64,000 nucleotides of DNA, taken from the NCBI GenBank assembly GCA_019416685.1, contig DXWV01000102.1:7079-71078 (forward strand). Direction: 5' to 3'. The notes under the pieces were generated by a model, which had not been told where the DNA came from, ran no database searches, and was given only the letters and a program-made list of their open reading frames with translations. Of the stretch, positions 34,155 through 42,742 are shown piece by piece. The stretch's first letter is position 1. Each line of letters opens with the position of its first letter. Source of the stretch: Bacteroides sp. GTDB taxonomy: Bacteria > Bacteroidota > Bacteroidia > Bacteroidales > Bacteroidaceae. Made by a program: the position numbers and the translations under genes.

Positions 34155-34877
34155 TTATTCTTCTTTGGCGCCGTTGTTTATCCAGGCATTAAGGAGATTA
34201 TTTACTTCGGTGGTTTCACTACCGTTGAAGATGTCCGTATGGTTGTGGCTCAATATATTCTCGGATAATATATCCATCAGAAAACTATTATCCGGTTCAC
34301 CGGGAGTTACATATGGTTTCTGATTGGCTACGGGAGCCTCGGCTTTTACGTTTACCAGTGCTGAGTGGCTTTTCCCTTCGGTGAGAAACAGATTGCCTGC
34401 CGGTTTGCCTGAGCTTTTACCATGGCAAGCGATGCAGTGGGCATCGAATACCTGTTCTTGTATCCGGTTATAAGAAGCCAGGTTGACAGTCGTTTTCGGA
34501 AGAACGGTTGCCTTTACCGATGTATCAATCTCTACGGAGCAGTATTTGTAAATCAATGTTTGTCCTCTGCTGACGAGAGCAATACCGACAGCTTTAGTTC
34601 CTTCCGGAAGCCCCATCAATGTGTATTCTTCTACTCTGCCTTCAGTGGGGCGGGAGAGACGTTGTGTCAGAAGCGGTTCATGGGCATCCTCTCCAAAGGC
34701 TGCAAATGTCAGCATGTTATAGTCGGGATAGGCACGTACACCGGTAAAGGAAACCTGAATGGTGACTGTTCTTCCCGCATCAATAGAGTTGTCCGGGTAG
34801 ATCTTTCCGTCATCGCAACCACAGAGCAGGAGGCAACAACAGGGAAGAACTATTCCATATTTGAATATTTTGTTCAT
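34155..34877 (-). CDS. Mono-heme c-type lipoprotein
   Basis: 240 residues, lipobox cysteine at residue 21 (LLLCGC). One heme c motif, C148-IAC-H152, followed by GKSSGKPAGNLFL, and a distal SFLMDILSENILSHNHTDIF that may supply the axial ligand. The N-terminal 130 residues form a beta-rich domain of unknown role. Part of the cluster with di-heme oxidoreductase and imelysin, 6 nt from the porin gene. Likely an outer-membrane or periplasmic electron carrier. Confidence 0.75.
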   Translation of the reverse strand: MNKIFKYGIVLPCCCLLLCGCDDGKIYPDNSIDAGRTVTIQVSFTGVRAYPDYNMLTFAAFGEDAHEPLLTQRLSRPTEGRVEEYTLMGLPEGTKAVGIALVSRGQTLIYKYCSVEIDTSVKATVLPKTTVNLASYNRIQEQVFDAHCIACHGKSSGKPAGNLFLTEGKSHSALVNVKAEAPVANQKPYVTPGEPDNSFLMDILSENILSHNHTDIFNGSETTEVNNLLNAWINNGAKEE

Positions 34878-34883
34878 AGTCGT

Positions 34884-36122
34884 TTAGAATGTGAATTGTA
34901 ACATAGCTGTGGCACTGTGGCGTGCTATGCCCAGTCCGTCCTCTTCGCGGTCATTCTGTGTGTTGTGTTTGGTACGTCCCATATACTGGTACATTACTTG
35001 CAGTTTGAGGTGTGATCCCCAGAAATAATAGTTCATACCTACGGCAGGCATATTCAGTAAACCGTCTACATCCGTACCATTACGGTCAAAAAGATCGTAG
35101 CGTAAAGCTCCCTGTAATTTGTTGGTGATGAAGTATCCAGCCTGGACATAAGCTCCCCAGAAGTGATAGTCATTGGAGATATTCTGGCGTTTGGTGAAGT
35201 TCATATTCATATAATAGGCTTCTGCGGCCAGATACAATCTGTTTTTTATCCAGGCAAATTCTGCACCGACACGCCAGTCGTTACTACTTTGTGATTCGGC
35301 TTCGGCGTTGTATGAGGTAGAAAGGCCAATCATCATCTTGTCTGTATGTAGATTATCCGGATCACCCTGAGTGGCAGGCATCTCACCCTTAGGCATGTAT
35401 GCTATTCGTCCTGCATACAAAAGTGAGGGTAGCCATTTACGGTCACGTCCCATTGTTTTGGTGGCTGTGTTTACATCGATCCCTGTTCCGTTGAAGATAC
35501 CTATCTGGTAATTCCAACGGTTATTAATGAGTCCGTGAAGTTCGGCACCCAGATCAAAACCGGTAGCAAAAGTAGGGCCTACGCTGTTGAGGGAGTAGGG
35601 AAGGTTGACTATTGTACTGGCTGACGGGGGAAGAACGGGGAAGAGTGTCTCGCCCAGTGTAGAGAGATAAGCATGCGTGAACGGTGTTTTGAATTTACCG
35701 ACACGGAAGCGGAGAGATTCTTTGAAAGCGATATCAAACCAGGCTTGCTGCAATAATGCACCTCCACTTTTGGCTGCATTGAGTGAAAGGTTGAAGGTAA
35801 TCTTTCCAAAAGCTTTTCCAGTGAAACCTAAAATGGCATTGGGAACTTCAAAGCCGGTATTGGCGATGTTGTCAGCATACATATTTTCGAGCCCTTCGTC
35901 ATCGTAGCGGTTGAAGCGCGCCGAAGTTTGCACCAGTACATAGGGTTTTAGTAAAAAGTCTCCGGCTCTGGTACTGAATGAAAATCCTTTTTTACCGGCA
36001 AGTGATACGACATCATTTTCTACATATTTATCGTCTACTTCTTTTTCTTGTGCCATAGCTGGCATTGCAGTAAGAACACTGAATGCGAGGATAGTGGTTG
36101 TTTTTGTTATTTTATGTATCAT
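34884..36122 (-). CDS. Outer-membrane porin (OprO/P-like) of the imelysin cluster
   Basis: 412 residues with a signal peptide (PAMAQEK). Beta-barrel pattern with alternating hydrophobic residues, the GFxxxVxRVGKFKTPF-type segment (RFRVGKFKTPFTHAY) and a C-terminal aromatic (MLQFTF). Similar to phosphate-selective porins, but the substrate is unknown. It is in the same orientation and close spacing as the di-heme oxidoreductase and c-type lipoprotein genes. Confidence 0.78.
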   Translation of the reverse strand: MIHKITKTTTILAFSVLTAMPAMAQEKEVDDKYVENDVVSLAGKKGFSFSTRAGDFLLKPYVLVQTSARFNRYDDEGLENMYADNIANTGFEVPNAILGFTGKAFGKITFNLSLNAAKSGGALLQQAWFDIAFKESLRFRVGKFKTPFTHAYLSTLGETLFPVLPPSASTIVNLPYSLNSVGPTFATGFDLGAELHGLINNRWNYQIGIFNGTGIDVNTATKTMGRDRKWLPSLLYAGRIAYMPKGEMPATQGDPDNLHTDKMMIGLSTSYNAEAESQSSNDWRVGAEFAWIKNRLYLAAEAYYMNMNFTKRQNISNDYHFWGAYVQAGYFITNKLQGALRYDLFDRNGTDVDGLLNMPAVGMNYYFWGSHLKLQVMYQYMGRTKHNTQNDREEDGLGIARHSATAMLQFTF

Positions 36123-36155
36123 CTTTGTTGCTTTTTGTCTGATTGGTATTTTGTT

Positions 36156-37613
36156 TTAGAGAGATTCAATGAAAGTGAGTAGTGCACTTCGTTCTTCTTT
36201 ACTCATTCTGGAGAAGAGGATACGTGATGCGGCACCTTCACCGTCATGCCACATGATTGCTTCTGTCAGGTTACGTGCACGTCCGTCGTGTAAGAAGTAG
36301 GTATGTCCGTTTACGACTTCTTGAAGGCCAATACCCCACAATGGAGTGGTGCGCCATTCGCATCCTGCGGCCAGTCCACTGGGATAACCGTCATCAAGTC
36401 CGGGACCCATGTCATGTAACAGATAGTCGGAGTAGGGGTGAATGGTCTGGCTGCCTAACCAGGGGAGCTGTGTACCATTGAGCAATACAGTACCTCGGGG
36501 GCGTGTATGCAGTGTTGGTGTGTGGCATAACTGGCATTTGGCTTTATAAAACATCTCTTCTCCCTTCTTTACGGTTTCATTTGTTACGTTTCGGCGGGCA
36601 GGTACACCAAGGGTTTGCATATAAAGGTCAACGTCTTCCATATCTTGTGTGGATACCTGAATACCATAATTGGCAAATCCCATCATCTGGCTTTGTCCCT
36701 GGCATACTTCTTCCGGATAGCGGTCGTTGGTTACACCGAGGTCAGAAGAAAAACCAAGTTCTACGGTCAGGTCGGCATGTTGTGCTTTATTTCCCGATAC
36801 GCCAATCTGTTTTATACCTCTTTCGGTGATATAATTAAGGCGTCCGCTAATACCATATTCCGGATAGTTGCTTTTGGCTGCAAGACGCTTCAGTTCATCC
36901 AAATCCAATGCCATCATTTGTCCCATGCCTACGTGGCGTAGGGGGATACGTACACTGATACGCAGATCTTCGGGAGCTATATTCTCGGCATACCAATCGG
37001 TAATTTTATAATGAGGTGTCTGTAATTTGTACTCTTCTCCGTCAGGGAAGTTGAAGGTTTCTTCCGTGTAGGTAACCTTTAGTCTCCCCTCTGGCTTTAC
37101 GCCATAGATGGCCTGGTCATGCAATACACGCCCATATTCGGGATAGTACCCTCCGTTTTTTCTCAGGATATAAACCAGCATGGATGAAAATCCGTTCTCG
37201 CTGCCTCCCACGGCTGTTGAAGGTTTTGAACGTCCGGCACCTTTGTGACAACTGGAACATGAGTATCCGGCATATACAGGGCCCAATCCTCCGCCTGAAG
37301 AATTATCTGTTCCTCTGGTTCGGTCGTATAGATTATTACCCCGGTTGAACCGGTGTTCCAACTCTCCGGTTACCCAGTTTGCATTGATGTCGTAAGCATC
37401 TGATGCGGTAGCAAAAATCGTAGAGTATCCGGCTGATAGTTCGGCAGGTAATGCTACACTTCCGTCTGGTTTGAGTATGAGCTTATCATCCATAGAGTTG
37501 TCACATCCGCTGAGGGACAGACTTCCGAATAACACATAAATACAAAGCCTTGTACAGGCTTTGTATTTATATTGCTCTTTTGCCAAATAGTGTTTATCGA
37601 CAAACAATTTCAT
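36156..37613 (-). CDS. Di-heme oxidoreductase family lipoprotein (DHOR)
   Basis: 485 residues. The lipobox cysteine is at 37 (SLSLSGC), so about 15 residues precede the core signal and a later start is possible. Two heme c motifs: C119-SSC-H123 and CQLCH near residue 361. The body matches the DHOR family (PF06537), distant relatives of di-heme peroxidases that often sit beside imelysins. A role in metal redox chemistry during uptake is inferred from context, not shown. Confidence 0.82.
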   Translation of the reverse strand: MKLFVDKHYLAKEQYKYKACTRLCIYVLFGSLSLSGCDNSMDDKLILKPDGSVALPAELSAGYSTIFATASDAYDINANWVTGELEHRFNRGNNLYDRTRGTDNSSGGGLGPVYAGYSCSSCHKGAGRSKPSTAVGGSENGFSSMLVYILRKNGGYYPEYGRVLHDQAIYGVKPEGRLKVTYTEETFNFPDGEEYKLQTPHYKITDWYAENIAPEDLRISVRIPLRHVGMGQMMALDLDELKRLAAKSNYPEYGISGRLNYITERGIKQIGVSGNKAQHADLTVELGFSSDLGVTNDRYPEEVCQGQSQMMGFANYGIQVSTQDMEDVDLYMQTLGVPARRNVTNETVKKGEEMFYKAKCQLCHTPTLHTRPRGTVLLNGTQLPWLGSQTIHPYSDYLLHDMGPGLDDGYPSGLAAGCEWRTTPLWGIGLQEVVNGHTYFLHDGRARNLTEAIMWHDGEGAASRILFSRMSKEERSALLTFIESL

Positions 37614-37638
37614 TTTAGAATGTTTTTAGTTATTGTTT

Positions 37639-38871
37639 TTATTCGGCTGCAGAAGCTATTTTACGACCGGCAAGTTCCAATCCGTCTACCAGGCTGGCAC
37701 ACTCTTTCTGAGCTTTTGTGATAGCTGCTTTCTGATCCAGGTTGCTACGGAATGGATAAGGGATATTTCTGATAGCCCGGCGGGTAGTAATGATTTGTGC
37801 TCTCAGAAGCTCATCCAGTTTTGGGTTGAGGCTTTTCACTACGCTGGAGAAACTATTGGCAGTAGCATCTGTGCTATAATCGTTGTTTCTTTTGCCAAGA
37901 TAGGCGTTCTGTATACTGATGATGTTGTTTTCATAATCATCCAATGAATTCCAGCTATACCATGATTCTACTTTGAGTACAGCTTCATCTTTGTTACCGG
38001 CATTCCATTCATTAACCGGATCACCAATTTTGGCTTCACCTACTTCGTTAGCGATAGCCGGCATTCCGCCTTCTGTATTAAAAATATCGGCGATAGCTGC
38101 GGCAGCAGTTTTATAGAGATCTGTGCTGCTGTGTCTTTTCATCATTTCACCATAAGCAGTTGGCACATCAGCATCGGAACTACCTAAACCATCTTTCCAT
38201 GCTGTATACAGTTCTTTAGTATCTTTCAGCATGTGTCTGGCTACTACTTTCAGGAACAATACTGCATTTTCTGTAAAGGCATCAGCTGCTTTGGCACTAC
38301 CATCTGCAAACAACAGATATTCGGCAGTGTGAAAACCACGTACGTTTTGTGCTGCATTGGTAGGAGCATTGTCATCATCGTCTACTTCATCATCCACATG
38401 AGAGAAATCTCCTTTTTCAAGTACCTGCTGTATGCCGTCTTTATCCAATGGCCAGCTATCAAGGCTCGGATCGAGTTTTTTCAAGGCTGCGGGTCCATAC
38501 AAGAAAGCTTCACTCTCTTCCCATGGAATACGTGCTGCTCTCCAGGCTTCACATATGTCGGCAATCTGGTTGTTGCTTAATGAACCATACTGCATGGCTT
38601 GTACCAATGTGTTGAACGTTGTGATTTTCTCCAGCATCATTGCATAAGTGGGGAGTACTACATCATCTACATAAGTGGCAATGGCAGGATCCAGTACATC
38701 ATCATTCAACTTTATTTTTGTGTCAGCTGCTGCAATCTCTGCTTTGTATTTTTCGAATGGATTTTCATAGGTATCTGTTTCACCCGTCTTTTTTTCATCA
38801 TCATCACTACATGCACTGAACGTTAATGTAAGTCCCATTAACAAGATTGGAAATAAATTTCTTGTCTTCAT
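37639..38871 (-). CDS. Imelysin-family lipoprotein (IrpA/EfeO-like)
   Basis: 410 residues, lipobox cysteine at residue 21 (TFSAC). The helical imelysin domain carries the GxHxxE motif as G179-FHTA-E184 (RGFHTAEYLLF) and an imelysin-type WEESEAFLYGP segment near 117. Imelysins are iron-regulated surface or periplasmic proteins linked to iron uptake. The neighbouring porins and c-type proteins fit an iron acquisition or redox system at the outer membrane. Acidic runs (DDDEKK, DDEVDDDDNAP) may bind cations. Confidence 0.85.
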   Translation of the reverse strand: MKTRNLFPILLMGLTLTFSACSDDDEKKTGETDTYENPFEKYKAEIAAADTKIKLNDDVLDPAIATYVDDVVLPTYAMMLEKITTFNTLVQAMQYGSLSNNQIADICEAWRAARIPWEESEAFLYGPAALKKLDPSLDSWPLDKDGIQQVLEKGDFSHVDDEVDDDDNAPTNAAQNVRGFHTAEYLLFADGSAKAADAFTENAVLFLKVVARHMLKDTKELYTAWKDGLGSSDADVPTAYGEMMKRHSSTDLYKTAAAAIADIFNTEGGMPAIANEVGEAKIGDPVNEWNAGNKDEAVLKVESWYSWNSLDDYENNIISIQNAYLGKRNNDYSTDATANSFSSVVKSLNPKLDELLRAQIITTRRAIRNIPYPFRSNLDQKAAITKAQKECASLVDGLELAGRKIASAAE

Positions 38872-38902
38872 CTTTTTACTTTCTATTTGTTTATTATTAA
38901 AG

Positions 38903-40204
38903 TTATCTCTTTACAAACCAACCCACATAGGCAATACCTATTGAGGTTATATTTTCGTTGTTGTATTTACCATCGCCAATTCTGCGTTTGCTGTAGTCTG
39001 CTTTTACTACGAGGTTGGGCAGTGCATAGTAGTTTAGTCCTACTGTCCACATAGAGGTTTTGAGGCGGGCATCCGGTGTTTTCAGATAACCGGCTTTTTC
39101 CATCGGGTTATAATATTCGTAGCGAACAAACGGATAAATGCGCGGTGCTTTTTCACCGAAGAAAGAACCTATATTGTAACCTGCTTCTCCTGCATAGCTT
39201 ACTGCATTTTTAGCTACGTCTGTGGTAGGATATCCGGTCGCTTTGGGTGATTTACGATTGATTTCCGAAAGGCTGGCAGCTTCTCCGAGATTACCATAAA
39301 CCATATTGGCACGAGCTATGAAAGTGTTTTTCGGACTTTTATACTGTGCATCTGCTGTGAAAATTGTTACAGGGAACTTATGTCCTATATTTCTGCTTGG
39401 TTTACTACTGTTTTTTGCTGTTTGGTTATAATAGAAAGAGCCGCCAATACGAAGTCCGCGTATTCCGGAGTAATTGAGTCGTGCCACAAATGCCGGGCTT
39501 GTGAAATTGTCAATTTCGAATGCTCCCTGGCGTCCTTTACCTACCCAGTTTGTATTACGGAAGTTTTGGGGGTCCAGTCCGGCTACTAATTGCAACTCAT
39601 AATCAAATTTATATACTTTACCGAAGAATGCGATACCCGTTTCGTGCCAGGTAGAAGGAAGTATGGTAGTTTCTCCTTCGGGACGATAGACTCCAAAGAA
39701 ATTAACCGGTTCGTGATGTGAGTTAGTTAGACCAACGGGAACAATCATGTGTCCGGCGCGGATGTTGAAAGCAGGATGAATCAATTTGGTAATATGGAAT
39801 TGTTCGAGTGCTACTTCACCTCCTTTTTCAATTTCAACTTCATACTCCCCGTTTTCTTCGTACCATTCTATCTCGCGTGCACTTCCTGTTCCTCCATATT
39901 CAAATTCGATTTCGGCACCTAATATCCAGGTAGGAGAGAATTTATAGTCAAAGGCGAGTACAAAGCGCGGGATTGCAACTGTACCCCGGTTCTCTTTCAC
40001 ACTACCATTTTCGGTCATTCGGTTGAGTCCGTAATCCATGTAGCTTGCTACCATTTCACCATATCCGCCAAAACGGAACTTATTATATTCTTCTGTGTAA
40101 GAAGAACTCTTGTCTTCTTTCTTAGTAGAGTCCTTTCCCTGTGCAACTGTTTGGCCGAAAGACATCAGGAAACAGAGGATAAATAAACTTGTTAATTTTC
40201 TCAT
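38903..40204 (-). CDS. Outer-membrane porin, first gene of the imelysin cluster
   Basis: 433 residues with signal peptide (QTVAQGK). Barrel features include FRFGGYGEMVASYMDYG, FNIRAGHMIVPVGLTNSHHEPVN (shown here as shorter pieces FNIRAGHMIVPVG and LTNSHHEPV) and the terminal strand IAYVGWFVKR. It resembles OprO/P-like porins; the HH pair near the constriction is of interest for metals. It is the promoter-proximal gene of a long minus-strand cluster: porin, imelysin, DHOR, porin, c-type lipoprotein, RidA-like. Confidence 0.78.
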   Translation of the reverse strand: MRKLTSLFILCFLMSFGQTVAQGKDSTKKEDKSSSYTEEYNKFRFGGYGEMVASYMDYGLNRMTENGSVKENRGTVAIPRFVLAFDYKFSPTWILGAEIEFEYGGTGSAREIEWYEENGEYEVEIEKGGEVALEQFHITKLIHPAFNIRAGHMIVPVGLTNSHHEPVNFFGVYRPEGETTILPSTWHETGIAFFGKVYKFDYELQLVAGLDPQNFRNTNWVGKGRQGAFEIDNFTSPAFVARLNYSGIRGLRIGGSFYYNQTAKNSSKPSRNIGHKFPVTIFTADAQYKSPKNTFIARANMVYGNLGEAASLSEINRKSPKATGYPTTDVAKNAVSYAGEAGYNIGSFFGEKAPRIYPFVRYEYYNPMEKAGYLKTPDARLKTSMWTVGLNYYALPNLVVKADYSKRRIGDGKYNNENITSIGIAYVGWFVKR

Positions 40205-40228
40205 GTTTTATATAAATTTTTCTGGCAG

Positions 40229-40271
40229 CAAAGGTAGATGAGATTAAAAAGGGCGACAATACCCATAAATG
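40229..40271 (-). promoter_or_regulatory. Promoter of the imelysin cluster with shared 17-nt motif
   Basis: Minus strand CATTTATGGGTATTGTC (40271-40255), exactly 18 nt, then TACCTTTG (40236-40229), 24 nt before the start codon. A further half-site TATAAATAGGTA is present at 40296-40307. Confidence 0.75.
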
Positions 40272-40440
40272 ATGAATGTTATAGTCGGTTATCAGTATAA
40301 ATAGGTAATTAAGATTTAAAAGATCAGAATAATTATGAAAAGGAAGTTGCTTATGACTTTTTTATAAAAAAAAGCTATAAAAAGAGGTGGACATGTATAA
40401 ATAATTTTGCCGATTTACATCTGTATCTCGGTTTTTTTGT

Positions 40441-40448
40441 TATCTTTG
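40441..40448 (+). promoter_or_regulatory. -7 box for the 40,480 gene
   Basis: TATCTTTG matches TAnnTTTG, 31 nt before the ATG at 40480. No clear -33 TTTG at the expected distance and no copy of the 17-nt motif. Confidence 0.5.
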
Positions 40449-40479
40449 TTAATGGTAAAGCATATTCTTTAACAATTGA

Positions 40480-41424
40480 ATGATAAGGAGTACTTTATCT
40501 TGTAACTTAAATACTGTTGCTATGGGAAAATCATTACTATTACTATTATCATTCTCTTTTTTTTCTACTTTTTGGGCTTTTAGTCAAATAACCTATAAGA
40601 ATAATTGTATTCGTAGTGGAGATGAAATCATAAAAGAACAAGTTGAATTTAAGGATCCAGGAAGATCTGGTGAAAATGTTATCTGGAATTTCAGTGAACT
40701 TAAAGCGATTAATTCTAAATATAAATTGAGTTTTCATTCTCCTTGTCTTATTAATGATAGTATCTATATTATGGGATGTGATACTCTTTTAAAGGAGAAT
40801 TCAGATATCAACAATTTAATTATTGGCAAAGAACATTCTACGATGTATTATTATCAAGTAAAGAATGATACATTATTCTGTTTGGGACATGAAAATCCTA
40901 TAACCCTTATGCACAATACAATTCCATTTCCATTAATGATTTTACCTTGTATTGACTCTGTTTTACAAGTGAAGTGTGGAACAAAAGAGTCTATTAAGCT
41001 TGTAAATGTAAGAGATTATATGGAACTCGTTAAGCGGAATGAAAAGATAAAAGAATGGCTCTCTGGGATGAATGAAGATGAACTTTCTGTTTATACTATA
41101 AGTAATAATGTGGTCAAATATCTTCTACTATCTTCTACTATGATTGATGCAACAGGGCTTGCTACGAATTTCTATCATTGGTTATTTATCGATGTTACAA
41201 ATGAAAAGGTGTTGGAAGAAACTTTAAGTTTGTCGAAAGATAGAAGAAGTTGTTTTGTTGAAGATAATATAATTCACTTTATTGTTTTTAAATATGGAGA
41301 CGAGTTCTATCATGGTAACCGTGATTATCTGAATTTACCAATAACTACTGTTGAATACATTTGGGATGGTAATAAATTAGAGAAAATATCTTCAATGAAT
41401 TTGATATGTTCAGAAGAAAGGTAA
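40480..41424 (+). CDS. Secreted protein of unknown function, AT-rich
   Basis: 314 residues. A signal peptide runs from about residue 15 (MGKSLLLLLSFSFFSTFWAF) and ends at SQ; an internal ATG at 40522 would give a tighter signal, but the -7 box at 40441 is compatible with the 40480 start. The mature part opens with NNCIRSGDEIIKEQVEFKD and WNFSELK, which recalls secreted Bacteroidales proteins with a GDxxxK start. No enzymatic motif was seen. Its A+T content is visibly higher than the porin and imelysin genes beside it. Confidence 0.6.
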   Translation: MIRSTLSCNLNTVAMGKSLLLLLSFSFFSTFWAFSQITYKNNCIRSGDEIIKEQVEFKDPGRSGENVIWNFSELKAINSKYKLSFHSPCLINDSIYIMGCDTLLKENSDINNLIIGKEHSTMYYYQVKNDTLFCLGHENPITLMHNTIPFPLMILPCIDSVLQVKCGTKESIKLVNVRDYMELVKRNEKIKEWLSGMNEDELSVYTISNNVVKYLLLSSTMIDATGLATNFYHWLFIDVTNEKVLEETLSLSKDRRSCFVEDNIIHFIVFKYGDEFYHGNRDYLNLPITTVEYIWDGNKLEKISSMNLICSEER

Positions 41425-41435
41425 TCTGTAGATAA

Positions 41436-41472
41436 GAAAGAAGCCGCTTTCCCTAACGAAGCGGCTTCTTTC
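41436..41472. terminator. Bidirectional terminator between convergent genes
   Basis: Perfect 14-bp stem GAAAGAAGCCGCTT / AAGCGGCTTCTTTC around a 9-nt loop. It lies between the 40,480 gene and the convergent DUF2023 gene, with T/A runs on both sides. Confidence 0.8.
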
Positions 41473-41517
41473 CCCAAAAAGACATGCAAATAAGCTAACA
41501 CATACAAAAAAACTATA

Positions 41518-41880
41518 CTAAACGGCAATCTTAATACCTCCTTTTCTACCACAATATCGCTTGCATTGTTGGCAGATATCATACCCCAACATAGCTCCTA
41601 AGATGAAATCTTCTTCAGGAGTCAGTTTATTGAGCGGACGGATGATGATATGGCGGATAGCCTCCATACACTCCGGTTTACCAAAGAACAGGTTGATTTT
41701 GTTTGGCCCTACTTTCTGAATCATATAACTGATGTTTTGATTCTCCAGTCGGCGTACTGCAAATTCTTCATATTCACGATTCATGGTATAGAGTACCATG
41801 TTGCGTACTCCTTTCTTAAATTCATAAATGTGATTCAGGAAAATTCTTACCTCTCCGGGGATTGTTCTTTCAGTGGCCAT
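41518..41880 (-). CDS. DUF2023 protein, flavodoxin-associated
   Basis: 120 residues matching DUF2023 (PF09633), a family found beside flavodoxin genes. Conserved VRNMVLYTMNREYEEFAVR and, at the C-terminus, CQQCKRYCGRKGG with three closely spaced cysteines that may bind a metal or Fe-S centre. Starts 26 nt after the flavodoxin stop and is probably co-transcribed. Function unknown; a role in flavodoxin maturation or redox partner choice is only inferred. Confidence 0.82.
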   Translation of the reverse strand: MATERTIPGEVRIFLNHIYEFKKGVRNMVLYTMNREYEEFAVRRLENQNISYMIQKVGPNKINLFFGKPECMEAIRHIIIRPLNKLTPEEDFILGAMLGYDICQQCKRYCGRKGGIKIAV

Positions 41881-41906
41881 AATGCAAGTATATATAATAA
41901 AAAGTA

Positions 41907-42413
41907 TTAGTTAATTTCTTTTTTGAGTATTTCCACCCATTGAGTGATACGTTCGTCTGTCTGACCATCTTCGTTCACTTCATCAATAGGGAGCCCCATA
42001 AATTTGCCGTTCACTACTGCTACGGATGAATCGAAAGTATACCCTGCAGTGTCTACTGCACCAACAAATGTACAACCACTGGCTTTCAGATCTTCATATA
42101 AGATACCGATTCCATCGCAGAAGGTGTCGGCGTATGAATCAGAGTCACCACAGCCAAATAGTGCCACAAACTTATGTGCCAGATCTGCTTTCTTCAGAAC
42201 TTTAACGCCATCATACCAGTCGTCCTGCAATTCGCCTGCGCCCCAGGTTGAAGTACCCAATACCAATACATCATATTCTTTTACCAGAGCATCAGTCAAT
42301 ACTGAAACATCATGAATATCTCCCTGCGGGACATTCAGCTTCTCTGCAATGCGACGGGCCACGTCTTCTGTAGTTCCTGTAGTAGAACCGTAAAATACAC
42401 CAATTTTATTCAT
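41907..42413 (-). CDS. fldA: Flavodoxin (long-chain)
   Basis: 168 residues from MNKIGVFYGSTTGTTEDVARR. The FMN phosphate loop is GSTTGTTE (residues 9-16). The flavin-stacking loops are GTSTWGAGELQDDW and FGCGDSDSYADTFCD, typical of long-chain flavodoxins. The frame continues upstream to 42479, but the -7 box at 42442-42449 makes the 42413 start right. It replaces ferredoxin as an electron carrier when iron is scarce. The promoter has the shared 17-nt motif and lies under a perfect 14-bp inverted repeat. Confidence 0.92.
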   Translation of the reverse strand: MNKIGVFYGSTTGTTEDVARRIAEKLNVPQGDIHDVSVLTDALVKEYDVLVLGTSTWGAGELQDDWYDGVKVLKKADLAHKFVALFGCGDSDSYADTFCDGIGILYEDLKASGCTFVGAVDTAGYTFDSSVAVVNGKFMGLPIDEVNEDGQTDERITQWVEILKKEIN

Positions 42414-42441
42414 TTTCAATTTCTGTTTTATTATGATGGTG

Positions 42442-42484
42442 CAAAGATAGGGTAGCCGGATGAAATAGAAAATCCCCATTTATA
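42442..42484 (-). promoter_or_regulatory. Flavodoxin promoter with shared 17-nt motif
   Basis: Minus strand TATAAATGGGGATTTTC (42484-42468), exactly 18 nt, then TATCTTTG (42449-42442), 28 nt before the ATG. Confidence 0.75.
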
Positions 42485-42519
42485 ATGGAATAACACATTG
42501 GTTCTCATTATAAATGGGG
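42474..42519. promoter_or_regulatory. Perfect 14-bp inverted repeat upstream of flavodoxin (operator candidate)
   Basis: CCCCATTTATAATG (42474-42487) and CATTATAAATGGGG (42506-42519) with an 18-nt loop. Each arm itself contains the small palindrome CCATT-TAT-AATGG or its complement. The proximal arm overlaps the shared 17-nt promoter motif. The rest of the gap up to 42742 is AT-rich and holds no gene I can support. Confidence 0.65.
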
Positions 42520-42742
42520 ATATACTTTAGTCTTGGATACCTCAAGGCTCTCATTTAATTATGGAATGAAACTTAGATGTTAAACAAGTCCTTTTTAATC
42601 ATTCTGATACTTTTCATTCTTTTCTCATTTTAATGATTACGAATAAATTAAAGTAGAATAAATAGCTGTACAATCATAATGCTTAAAATTGCATAATTGT
42701 AAAACATAATGTTTCTATCTCTGTTTGGGAAAAGATAAAATA

